NCBI GenBank assembly: GCA_017620795.1
Contig: JAGAUM010000243.1
Span: 1 to 5,778 of the forward strand
Reading direction: 5' to 3'
Origin: Clostridia bacterium
GTDB lineage: Bacteria; Bacillota; Clostridia; RGIG8785
Length of the DNA: 5,778 bases
Shown here in pieces: positions 1-5,778 of the stretch (positions are counted from its first letter, which is position 1; each line of letters opens with the position of its first letter). The translations under genes and the position numbers were made by a program. The notes under the pieces were generated by a model that saw only the letters and a program-made list of their open reading frames with translations, did no database searches and had not been told where the DNA came from.

Positions 1-1
1 G

Positions 2-1981
2 GGCTTTGACCTGGTCCATGCCCACGGCGCCCGCGCCAACTTCATTGCCGCCTTTTTAATCAACCGTGCAGGGGTTCCCGTCGTAACCAGTATGCACAGT
101 GACTACATGCTGGACTTTGACTCCTTTGCAAAGCGGCTGATTTTTACGAATTTAAACCGTTTGGCGCTTCGTCGGATTCGCTATTTTATCGCGGTTTCTG
201 ACCCCTTCCGCCAAATGTTGATTGAACGGAAATTCAAACCCAATAACATCTTCACGGTCTATAACGGCATGAACTTTGACAAGCCTGTCATGCCCCTGGA
301 CCGCGAGGCTTTTTTAGAGCAGTATCACCTGTCTGACCTGCCTTCGGATGCGCCCTTAATTGGCATGGCAACCCGCTTTGACAAGGTAAAGGGCGTGGAT
401 GTTTTAATTCGTGCCGCAAAGGAAGTTTGCGACCAGATTCCCAACGCTCATTTCCTAATCGCAGGCGATGGAGAAGACCGACCTCTTTTGGAATCACTGA
501 TTCAGGAATTGAATCTTTCGAAGAATGTCCATCTTTTGGGCTTCGTTTCAGAAATGGACGCTTTTTATCAATTGATTGATGTCAATATGCTGACCTCCCA
601 TTCCGAGAGCTTTCCTTATGCCCTGTTAGAGGGGGCACGCTTGAAGAAGGCGACGGTGGCTTCAGCTGTGGGAGGTATTCCCAGACTGATTCTCAATGGA
701 AAAACGGGCTATACGTTTGAAGATAATGACTTCCACGGTTGTGCCCAACAGATTCTCCGTCTCATAACCGAGACGGGCGCCATAGCGCAGTTTGGTGAAG
801 CCTTGTACGAATATGCGTCTGCCAATTTCTCGGACGAGCAGTTGGCACAGACCCATATGGACATTTATCATCACATCCTGAAAAAAGAAGCCAAGAAATA
901 CCCTTACGATATTGTTCTGTCGGGGTATTACGGCTATAACAACAGCGGCGACGACGCTTTGCTTACTGCCTTATTACGCGGGCTGAAGCAGGCAGACCCT
1001 GATATCGACCTCTTGATTCTATCAGCGCGGAGCTTTGATACTGCCAAACGCTTTGGGGTGGATGCCCGTAACCGCTTTTCTCCTTTCTCTGTTTATAAGA
1101 GTTTAAAACAAAGCCGTATGTTGGTCAACGGCGGCGGTAATCTGATTCAAGACATTACCTCTACCCAATCTCTCTGGTACTACCTAGCGGTTATCTGCCT
1201 TGCCAAGAAACTGGGTAAAAAGGTTTGCATGCTTGCCAATGGCATCGGCCCGTTGGTGCATGAGTATAACGCCAAAGCCGCAATGAAGGTCTTATCCACG
1301 GTGGATTTAATCACTCTGCGTGACCATGAGTCCTGTGACTACTTAAAAGAACGAATCCCCAATCGTACCTTTGAATGGACTTCTGACTTAGCCTTTTTGT
1401 TGGAGTCTGACGGAACCTTGGCACCTGATGTGGCGGCTTTGATTCCCAATCAACCCTATTACGTTGTGGCGGTGCGAAACTGGAAGACTGCCAAAAGTGA
1501 TTTTGCTGAATCGTTGGCAGCCGCTTTTGACCGCATCTATGAACAACAGGGTATCCTGCCTTTGCTTCTTCCCATGCAATATAAAGAGGACGGCAAGCTC
1601 TCTCGTAAAATTGCTTTTTTGATGCAGAGTCCTTCGGTGGTCATTGACCGCATGCTGGACATCAACAGCATCCTGACCTTGATTTCGGGAGCACGGATGA
1701 CCTTGGGTATGCGCCTGCACGCGCTGATTTACTCTGCCGTCTGTAAGATTCCTTTTGCCGGCTTGATTTATGACGGCAAGGTAAAAAGCTTTACGGACGA
1801 CATGGAAGCTCATGCGGTTTTGGATATTTCCGAGGTAACTACCGACGGAGTAGTGGACATCATCGAGTCGGTATTAAAACCGAACGAAGAACGGCTTTTG
1901 ACCCTTTCGGAGCGTACGGACGATTTCCGCATCCGCGCCCACGAAAACATCCGCCGTGCGTTAGAAGAACTAAAAAGCTGA
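2..1981 (+). CDS. csaB: GT4 glycosyltransferase fused to CsaB-like polysaccharide pyruvyl transferase (5' partial)
   Basis: The reading frame is open to the left window edge, and the codons before the first ATG (92) encode typical GT4 sequence (LVHAHGARANFIAA), so that ATG is internal and the gene starts outside. Of 659 visible residues, about 1-290 are the rest of a GT-B retaining glycosyltransferase: donor-binding RFDKVKG near 125-131, IAGDGEDR near 153-160, and the E-x7-E motif (ESFPYALLE, E202 and E210). Roughly 80 N-terminal residues are missing if the domain has normal GT4 length. From about 303 to the end is a pyruvyl transferase domain: GYYGYNNSGDDALL near 308-321, NGGGNLIQD near 376-384, ANGIGPL near 412-418, SDLAF near 461, and GMRLHALIYS near 569-578 with the conserved His573. 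Family knowledge: CsaB transfers pyruvate from PEP to an amino sugar of secondary cell-wall polymer, which SLH domains then bind. The inference is that the fused GT acts on the same polymer in the cytoplasm. The symbol applies to the C-terminal half only, and acceptor sugars are unknown. Confidence 0.88.
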   Translation, partial: GFDLVHAHGARANFIAAFLINRAGVPVVTSMHSDYMLDFDSFAKRLIFTNLNRLALRRIRYFIAVSDPFRQMLIERKFKPNNIFTVYNGMNFDKPVMPLDREAFLEQYHLSDLPSDAPLIGMATRFDKVKGVDVLIRAAKEVCDQIPNAHFLIAGDGEDRPLLESLIQELNLSKNVHLLGFVSEMDAFYQLIDVNMLTSHSESFPYALLEGARLKKATVASAVGGIPRLILNGKTGYTFEDNDFHGCAQQILRLITETGAIAQFGEALYEYASANFSDEQLAQTHMDIYHHILKKEAKKYPYDIVLSGYYGYNNSGDDALLTALLRGLKQADPDIDLLILSARSFDTAKRFGVDARNRFSPFSVYKSLKQSRMLVNGGGNLIQDITSTQSLWYYLAVICLAKKLGKKVCMLANGIGPLVHEYNAKAAMKVLSTVDLITLRDHESCDYLKERIPNRTFEWTSDLAFLLESDGTLAPDVAALIPNQPYYVVAVRNWKTAKSDFAESLAAAFDRIYEQQGILPLLLPMQYKEDGKLSRKIAFLMQSPSVVIDRMLDINSILTLISGARMTLGMRLHALIYSAVCKIPFAGLIYDGKVKSFTDDMEAHAVLDISEVTTDGVVDIIESVLKPNEERLLTLSERTDDFRIRAHENIRRALEELKS

Positions 1982-2006
1982 CCGAAAGGTCAGCTTTTTT
2001 ATTTTC
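1972..2006 (+). terminator. Rho-independent terminator of the GT4-csaB gene
   Basis: An 8-bp perfect stem, AGCTGACC (1976-1983) with GGTCAGCT (1988-1995), closes a GAAA tetraloop of the stable GNRA type. It is preceded by an A run and followed by TTTTT then ATTTT, so A-U pairs extend the stem. The TGA stop (1979-1981) of the upstream gene lies in the left arm. The same stem recurs in the terminator at 4705-4738. A T run on the opposite strand means it could also work in reverse, but no minus-strand gene ends here. Confidence 0.9.
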
Positions 2007-2010
2007 ACTC

Positions 2011-2044
2011 TTGACAAATAGAGGTTACAAGTGTAAACTATAAT
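2011..2044 (+). promoter_or_regulatory. Probable sigma-A-type promoter of blaI-blaR1
   Basis: A perfect TTGACA lies at 2011-2016. Two -10 candidates follow. TAAACT (2034-2039) is a 4/6 match at the ideal 17-bp spacing. TATAAT (2039-2044) is a perfect match but 22 bp away, which is too long for a normal promoter. The first is favoured for spacing, and both are possible. The left operator dyad fills the spacer and overlaps the TAAACT box, as expected for repression by occlusion of RNA polymerase. Confidence 0.75.
2023..2038. promoter_or_regulatory. BlaI-type operator dyad 1
   Basis: GGTTACA-AG-TGTAAAC is an inverted repeat with perfect TTACA/TGTAA arms around a 2-bp centre, with one mismatch in the outer bases. 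BlaI and MecI are known to bind TACA-N2-TGTA dyads. It lies between the -35 and -10 elements of the blaI promoter, 28 bp centre to centre from dyad 2. It is the likely autoregulatory site for the BlaI homologue encoded just downstream. Confidence 0.82.
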
Positions 2045-2050
2045 CGAGAA

Positions 2051-2066
2051 GGTTACAACTGTAACC
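2051..2066. promoter_or_regulatory. BlaI-type operator dyad 2
   Basis: GGTTACA-AC-TGTAACC is a perfect palindrome with 7-bp arms around a 2-bp centre. It is the more symmetric of the two dyads, so probably the stronger site. It lies just downstream of the -10 candidates, at or after the likely transcription start, and ends a few bases before the Shine-Dalgarno sequence. A dimer bound here would block initiation or early elongation. Confidence 0.85.
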
Positions 2067-2068
2067 CG

Positions 2069-2077
2069 AAAGGAGGG
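2069..2077 (+). promoter_or_regulatory. Strong ribosome binding site of blaI
   Basis: AAAGGAGGG is a near-perfect anti-16S match, with AGGAGG at 2071-2076 placed 6 nt before the ATG at 2083. It fixes the start of blaI. Confidence 0.9.
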
Positions 2078-2082
2078 AGATT

Positions 2083-2454
2083 ATGTCGCGAGAGATTCAT
2101 ATTGCGGAGAGCGAGTGGAGGGTCATGGAAGTGCTTTGGGAAAGACCTATGCAAACCATTGGTGAGATTCGCACGGCTTTGGCGGACAGTGGCTGGAGTG
2201 ATTCTACAATAAAGACTCTGGTACGACGTTTGGTGCAAAAAAACTTGCTGGGAATTGATGAGAAAGAAGCCAATTTCCGATACTATCCGTTGGTAGAGGA
2301 GGACGCCTGTAAGCAACAGGAAACAAGGCAACTGTTAAAACGGGTTTATCACGGTTCGGTCAAAAAACTGTTGGCAGGGCTTGTGGATTCTGAAACGTTA
2401 AATGAACGCGAAGTTGCAGAGTTGAGAAGAATCATCGACTGCATGGAGGACTAA
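2083..2454 (+). CDS. blaI: BlaI/MecI/CopY family winged-helix repressor
   Basis: The 123-residue protein has the usual length for the family. An N-terminal winged helix-turn-helix spans about residues 5-72: the start ISESE-like IAESEWRVMEVLW, the helix region GEIRTAL, the recognition-helix signature WSDSTIKTLVRRLVQKNLL (38-56), and a wing ending in FRYYPLV. The rest (about 73-123) is the helical dimerisation region, ending GSVKKLLAGLVDSETLNEREVAELRRII. Known family role: dimers bind TACA-N2-TGTA operators and are inactivated by proteolysis when the partner BlaR1/MecR1 senses its signal. Two such operators overlap this gene's own promoter, so autoregulation is likely. Aligned by eye with staphylococcal BlaI, whose Asn-Phe bond near 101-102 is cleaved, the equivalent pair here is about Gly99-Leu100, so cleavage specificity may differ. 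It lies 2 nt upstream of the blaR1-like gene. CopY-type metal sensing is unlikely because the C-terminus has no CxC motifs. Confidence 0.94.
   Translation: MSREIHIAESEWRVMEVLWERPMQTIGEIRTALADSGWSDSTIKTLVRRLVQKNLLGIDEKEANFRYYPLVEEDACKQQETRQLLKRVYHGSVKKLLAGLVDSETLNEREVAELRRIIDCMED
2445..2449 (+). promoter_or_regulatory. Ribosome binding site of blaR1 inside the blaI 3' end
   Basis: GGAGG lies 7 nt before the ATG at 2457 and within the last codons of blaI. It supports this ATG as the start and suggests that translation of the two genes is coupled. Confidence 0.8.
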
Positions 2455-2456
2455 AG

Positions 2457-4703
2457 ATGGATGATTTGTTACGCTATTTATTGTACTTTACTTTAGTGCT
2501 TTCAGGGTTATTGGTGTTTAAGAGTCTTTTTAAGAACCGTCTTTCGGCAAGGGTTCAGCTTTGGCTTTGGATGTTGCTCTTTACTTACTTGCTGATTCCG
2601 CTAATGCCCGAAAGCGCTGCTTCGGTTTATAATCTGTTACCGACTGAAACCACACCTGCAATCGTTGCCAGTGAATCTTGGGAGTCTTCGTTCACGGTGG
2701 AACCGCAAAATCCTGCAAGACAAGAATTTGTTGCTGTTGATCACCAGGAAATGGTTCAAGAGGTTTTGCCCCTTATACTTTTGGGCGTCGTATGGCTTTT
2801 TGGGGTTTTGTTTTTGCTCTTGTATTTCGGAGCAGTTTATTTCCATTGCCTTTATCATCTGAAGCAGTTACCTGTGGTGGACGATGAGGAGCTATTAAAA
2901 ACTTTTGATGCAGTAAAAGAGCGGATGGGAATTCACCGCCGAGTACGCTTGCTAGAGGGCGGCGAGACACCCATGTTGGTGGGCATAATCCGCCCTGCCA
3001 TTCTGTTGCCAAAAGGCTATTCAAAAGAAGAACAGGAAGCAGTGCTTGCTCATGAGCTTTCCCACTTAAAGCATAAGGACTTGGTTCTTCTTTGGGGAGC
3101 TCTGCTGATGCTGATACTCCATTGGTATCACCCTTTGGCATGGGTCGCGCACCGATGCTTCCGTCGGGATGTTGAAACCTGTTGTGACGCCCGCGTGGTC
3201 AAACTGTTACAGAACAAAAAGGAATACGCATCTTTGTTATTATCTACGGCTTTACGCAAAAACCGTTTCGTGGCAGGAACAACCGCTTTGCAAAACGGAG
3301 AAAAAGAAGTTTCACGCAGAATCCGATATCTGGCAAACTTTAAAAAGCCGAGTGTTTGGGGTGGCGTGGGGATACTATGCATCGGGCTTTTAGTTTGTGT
3401 GCTACTTTTAACGCAAGGCTATAAAAGCTATACGATGGATGGGCATCAACTTGGCGATTTTGTTCTTGAAACATCCTTAGATCCTATGGCGGAAATTGTG
3501 TTTGCAGACGGAGATACCGCGGTTTTTCACTGGCACGAAGGGTTATTCGTTTATGATATCCACAAGGGACAAATCACTCTTGCCATAGACCTACGCAAGA
3601 TGAATGTAGTTCCTCAAAACTGGAACGAGGCATCCCTTAAGGTCTCGGTCAGTGATAACGGGAAGACTGCTTTGCTGGTAAATGAAAATTCCGAGAATCT
3701 GCCAGAACTCTCAAACTACCGTGTCAGTTTAACCAATGGAAGGGCATATAAAACCAAAGCAACAACACTAAAAAATCCTTTTCGTGGACAGACTGATTTG
3801 ACCATCATGACAGGGCGCTACAGCCCCAATGGTCGTTATAGTCCGTCCATGATTGATACCAAAGACGGCTATTGGTTTTTATTGCAAGAAGGTGGGCGTC
3901 GAGGACAGTTACAACTATGCCAGATAAAACGGGATAATATTTACTCCTCAGTTTATGTATTTGGAAACTATTCCCCATCCGTTCATACCGACGCGCTATA
4001 CGAATCGGGAGACTATCAAAAACTGTTGATTGGCACTGGAAAGAATATTATTCCCAATGCTTCCATGGCATGGACTTTTGCCATTGATAACGGTTATGAA
4101 TTTAGAGAGCTGGAATATTTGGCAGACTATGTCAGCCACGGACAGTTCAATCTCCATGCTGCTTTGGTTGAGAAGGGAATCACTCCTTCGGACTACTACG
4201 GCAAAGCAATCCATGTACGCATTGATGTGCTGGAAAACGAGGACGGAACAGGGGAACCCCATCTGTTTGTGATTCTGCCCTACGAAAAAGTCATTCTCTC
4301 GCAGGCATTGACACATGAACAGGAAGGCGTTGTCAAATGGCTATGCATTTATGCATCGGAATTGCAGCCCAAAGGGGGTGCGTTAGAACCGGTCTCTGCT
4401 CTTTACACTCTGACCAAACACGAACTGCATAACCATTTTCGTGTTACCAACGAGCAAGGGTATGTTTTCCGCTCGGCAGAAATAGACGATTGGATAGAAA
4501 AGGAGTGGATAGACCGCTTCCGTTCGGGTGCCTTTACCTTAACTGTGCTTTATGAAAAGGAACTGGACAATGCCGATAATCCCATCCAAAAAACCTATGA
4601 AATGCGTGTCGAATGTGATGGGGAAGTTGTGCGTCTTAAACGCAACGATAATGGTGTTTGGCGCCATATTGCATTATCTGATTTTTACCCCTTGCGGTCC
4701 TAA
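2457..4703 (+). CDS. blaR1: BlaR1/MecR1-like M56 membrane metallopeptidase with a non-penicillin-binding extracellular domain
   Basis: The 748-residue protein is longer than classical BlaR1/MecR1 (about 585-600). Hydrophobic segments lie near 4-25, 34-50, 103-130 and 302-319, with a further hydrophobic stretch at 208-230 inside the protease domain. A polar 50-residue loop lies at about 53-102. The M56 zinc protease domain covers about 135-300: LLEGGETPMLVGIIRPAILLP, then HELSH (199-203) as HEXXH, then RRDVETCCDARV with E240 as the probable third zinc ligand. Family role: signal sensing outside leads to proteolysis of BlaI in the cytoplasm. The part after the last membrane segment (about 320-748) should be extracellular. 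It contains no S-x-x-K anywhere, so it lacks the acylated serine of the BlaR1 sensor. Residues about 340-500 look beta-rich and propeller-like (IVFADGDTAVFHWHEGLFVYDIHKG style). Residues about 650-745 form a separate alpha/beta-looking end. The ligand is unknown. The symbol denotes the family, not beta-lactam sensing. Confidence 0.88.
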   Translation: MDDLLRYLLYFTLVLSGLLVFKSLFKNRLSARVQLWLWMLLFTYLLIPLMPESAASVYNLLPTETTPAIVASESWESSFTVEPQNPARQEFVAVDHQEMVQEVLPLILLGVVWLFGVLFLLLYFGAVYFHCLYHLKQLPVVDDEELLKTFDAVKERMGIHRRVRLLEGGETPMLVGIIRPAILLPKGYSKEEQEAVLAHELSHLKHKDLVLLWGALLMLILHWYHPLAWVAHRCFRRDVETCCDARVVKLLQNKKEYASLLLSTALRKNRFVAGTTALQNGEKEVSRRIRYLANFKKPSVWGGVGILCIGLLVCVLLLTQGYKSYTMDGHQLGDFVLETSLDPMAEIVFADGDTAVFHWHEGLFVYDIHKGQITLAIDLRKMNVVPQNWNEASLKVSVSDNGKTALLVNENSENLPELSNYRVSLTNGRAYKTKATTLKNPFRGQTDLTIMTGRYSPNGRYSPSMIDTKDGYWFLLQEGGRRGQLQLCQIKRDNIYSSVYVFGNYSPSVHTDALYESGDYQKLLIGTGKNIIPNASMAWTFAIDNGYEFRELEYLADYVSHGQFNLHAALVEKGITPSDYYGKAIHVRIDVLENEDGTGEPHLFVILPYEKVILSQALTHEQEGVVKWLCIYASELQPKGGALEPVSALYTLTKHELHNHFRVTNEQGYVFRSAEIDDWIEKEWIDRFRSGAFTLTVLYEKELDNADNPIQKTYEMRVECDGEVVRLKRNDNGVWRHIALSDFYPLRS

Positions 4704-4704
4704 A

Positions 4705-4738
4705 ATAAAAAGCTGACCAATCGGTCAGCTTTTTTATA
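4705..4738. terminator. Bidirectional terminator between blaR1 and the convergent exoprotein gene
   Basis: A perfect 8-bp stem, AGCTGACC (4711-4718) with GGTCAGCT (4723-4730), has an AATC loop on the + strand. It carries an A run on the left and a T run on the right, so a U tract follows the hairpin in both directions. The TAA of blaR1 (4701-4703) lies just before it. The TAA of the minus-strand gene (4736-4734) lies in its T run. It serves both convergent genes. The stem is identical to that at 1976-1995; on the minus strand the only stem-loop difference is loop GATT instead of GAAA. Confidence 0.92.
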
Positions 4739-5777
4739 TTATCGAGACGAATCGGTAGGTCAGTTCATCCTTGTTGATTGAAAACTCGGGATAGCACCAA
4801 CGCTCTTTATGAATAGAATAGTCTTTTAAGGTTAGCTTGGAAAAGTCGGAAACAGTCATATATCGGACGCCGTTTTTATGGACACAAGTGGTCTTGGTAT
4901 CAGGGGAGAGGACAAAGATATTCTTTCCCTTTTTGGCCAAGGCCTCTAACTTTTCTTCAAAAACCGCCGCTTCATCCTTGGCTTTAAACGAATAACCTTT
5001 GTTGAAAAGAATCAGGATGTTTTGTAAGCGTGTACCTTCCAAATCCGAAAATAGCGTCTTCCACTGCTTGAGTAGGCTTTGGGAAGAAAAATCCACTGTA
5101 AGGACTAAAATCCCGTCCTTCTGAATCTTTTGATATTGGTCTGCTGTAATCTGGGAAGTCTTGGTATCCCATTTGGTAGCAGAGACGTTTAGAATCTGGG
5201 CGTAGTCCTGTTCTTCTATTTTTTTGGCTAGAATCCTTCGGCTTAGGGTATCCACCAAAAGATTGCTTTTTTGCGGAGCAGTGAGAATCGGAAAAGTAAC
5301 CCCTTCGGCATTTTCCTGATACAGGTTATCAACAGGTGCTTTTAAGGGAATGGTAAAGGTTGCCCGTTCTCCTTTTGCCGTGATGGGAATCTCTGTTTTG
5401 CAGTCTTTAAAAGTGGCGGTGACGATGCCACCCTTATGGTGCTTTAAGGTAACCTTGGTGCCTGAAATCAAGAGCCCGTCACTGTCCGTCTTTAGGGTGA
5501 CCAAGGACGGGTCAATGGTTGCAATTCTGCCTTCTTCGTCATAGCCTACGAAGGAAAAGGTCTGGGCTTTGTTCAGCTCCAAATCCGCAAAGGCAGGGTA
5601 GGCGGCAATTTGCTTAGGAGTATCTAGCACCTCAACTGTAACTTGGGACGTTATTTTTCCCGCTGAAACAGTGACGGTGGCAGTTCCTGCACTCTTGGGG
5701 GTCAGAATATTGCCGTTCATTTTTCCGTTGTCCGTTTGGTAAGTAAGACCTTTGTCAGACAAGTCGCAAGGGTTTTG
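4734..5777 (-). CDS. Probable exported protein: Ig-like repeats plus a degenerate phosphoesterase-like domain (5' partial)
   Basis: The frame stays open to the right window edge: residues Q-N-P-C-D precede a TTG at 5762 that could be mistaken for a start. No RBS stands before it, and the sequence continues an Ig-like fold, so the gene begins outside. Of 347 visible residues, about 1-52 are the end of a bacterial Ig-like (Big-type) domain (GTATVTVSAGKITSQVTVEV), and about 58-135 form a second beta domain (LELNKAQTFSFVGYDEEGR start). About 155-310 are alpha/beta: a VLTVDFS strand, then a helix with QWKTLFSDL, NILILFNKGYSF, a second helix, GKNIFVLSP and NGVRYMTVSDF. This order resembles the end of a calcineurin-like metallophosphoesterase, but the HxP position reads NKG and no GD or GNH motifs are visible. 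Similar architectures follow phosphodiester glycosidase (NAGPA-like) domains in Firmicutes surface proteins, so the missing N-terminus may hold such a domain. That is inference from memory of the family. It is convergent with blaR1 and shares its terminator. Confidence 0.6.
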   Translation of the reverse strand, partial: QNPCDLSDKGLTYQTDNGKMNGNILTPKSAGTATVTVSAGKITSQVTVEVLDTPKQIAAYPAFADLELNKAQTFSFVGYDEEGRIATIDPSLVTLKTDSDGLLISGTKVTLKHHKGGIVTATFKDCKTEIPITAKGERATFTIPLKAPVDNLYQENAEGVTFPILTAPQKSNLLVDTLSRRILAKKIEEQDYAQILNVSATKWDTKTSQITADQYQKIQKDGILVLTVDFSSQSLLKQWKTLFSDLEGTRLQNILILFNKGYSFKAKDEAAVFEEKLEALAKKGKNIFVLSPDTKTTCVHKNGVRYMTVSDFSKLTLKDYSIHKERWCYPEFSINKDELTYRFVSII

Positions 5778-5778
5778 A

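Noticed and set aside
92..94. ATG at 92 as the start of the glycosyltransferase gene
   Set aside because: The frame is open and encodes GT4-like sequence from position 2, and no ribosome binding site stands before 92.
1388..1813. Minus-strand open frame of 141 codons inside the GT4-csaB gene
   Set aside because: It lies wholly opposite conserved pyruvyl transferase sequence and its translation resembles no protein family; it is a shadow frame.
2773..3141. Minus-strand open frame of 122 codons opposite the M56 domain
   Set aside because: It is antisense to the conserved HEXXH region, with no RBS and no recognisable product.
3908..3917. GTTACAACTA inside blaR1 as a third BlaI site
   Set aside because: Only one half-site matches (TTACA-AC-TATGC), so the dyad is broken, and it lies in mid-gene with no promoter nearby.
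2457..4703. Calling this gene a beta-lactam resistance sensor
   Set aside because: The BlaR1-type protease is present but the SxxK sensor motif is absent and no beta-lactamase or PBP gene is adjacent, so resistance cannot be inferred.
5760..5762. TTG start for the minus-strand gene
   Set aside because: No Shine-Dalgarno sequence precedes it, the frame is open to the window edge, and a start here would cut an Ig-like domain and leave an exported-type protein without a signal peptide.
1..5778. CRISPR arrays, tRNA or rRNA genes, insertion sequences
   Set aside because: No regularly spaced repeats, transposase reading frames or RNA-gene signatures were seen; nearly all of the window is accounted for by four genes and short control regions.

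Overview
The window looks like chromosomal DNA of a low-to-mid GC Gram-positive bacterium of the Firmicutes, most likely a clostridial lineage. The reasons are the strong AGGAGG-type ribosome binding sites, the short GC stem plus U-run terminators, a BlaI/BlaR1 pair, and a CsaB-type pyruvyl transferase (the enzyme that prepares cell-wall polymer for S-layer-homology proteins). Genus-level placement is not possible from the sequence alone.

Layout, left to right. (1) Positions 2-1981 (+) hold the 3' part of a two-domain protein: a GT4-family glycosyltransferase fused to a CsaB-like polysaccharide pyruvyl transferase. Its 5' end lies outside the window. Its stop codon sits inside a hairpin terminator. 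(2) A compact regulatory region at about 2011-2077 carries a perfect TTGACA -35 box, two TTACA-N2-TGTAA dyads of the BlaI/MecI operator type and a strong RBS. (3) blaI (2083-2454) and a blaR1-like gene (2457-4703) follow on the + strand, 2 nt apart and presumably co-transcribed and autoregulated. The BlaR1-like protein keeps the membrane-embedded M56 zinc protease with HEXXH. Its large extracellular domain contains no SxxK motif anywhere, so it is unlikely to be a covalent beta-lactam sensor. (4) A bidirectional hairpin terminator at about 4705-4738 separates this operon from a convergent gene. (5) Positions 4734-5777 (-) hold the C-terminal part of a probable exported protein: Ig-like (Big-type) beta domains followed by an alpha/beta region that resembles a metallophosphoesterase fold without its metal ligands. 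Its 5' end is outside the window.

How the genes may work together. The two outer genes both point to the cell envelope: polymer glycosylation and pyruvylation on the left, a surface or secreted protein on the right. The central blaI-blaR1 module is a signal-responsive repressor/protease pair with no beta-lactamase or penicillin-binding-protein gene beside it, so its targets other than itself must lie elsewhere.

The two terminators flanking the blaI-blaR1 module share the same 8-bp stem and nearly the same flanks. This suggests either a terminator sequence reused across the genome or a module inserted at a shared bidirectional terminator of two formerly convergent genes. The most interesting items are the non-penicillin-binding sensor domain, this hairpin-flanked module, and the GT4-CsaB fusion.
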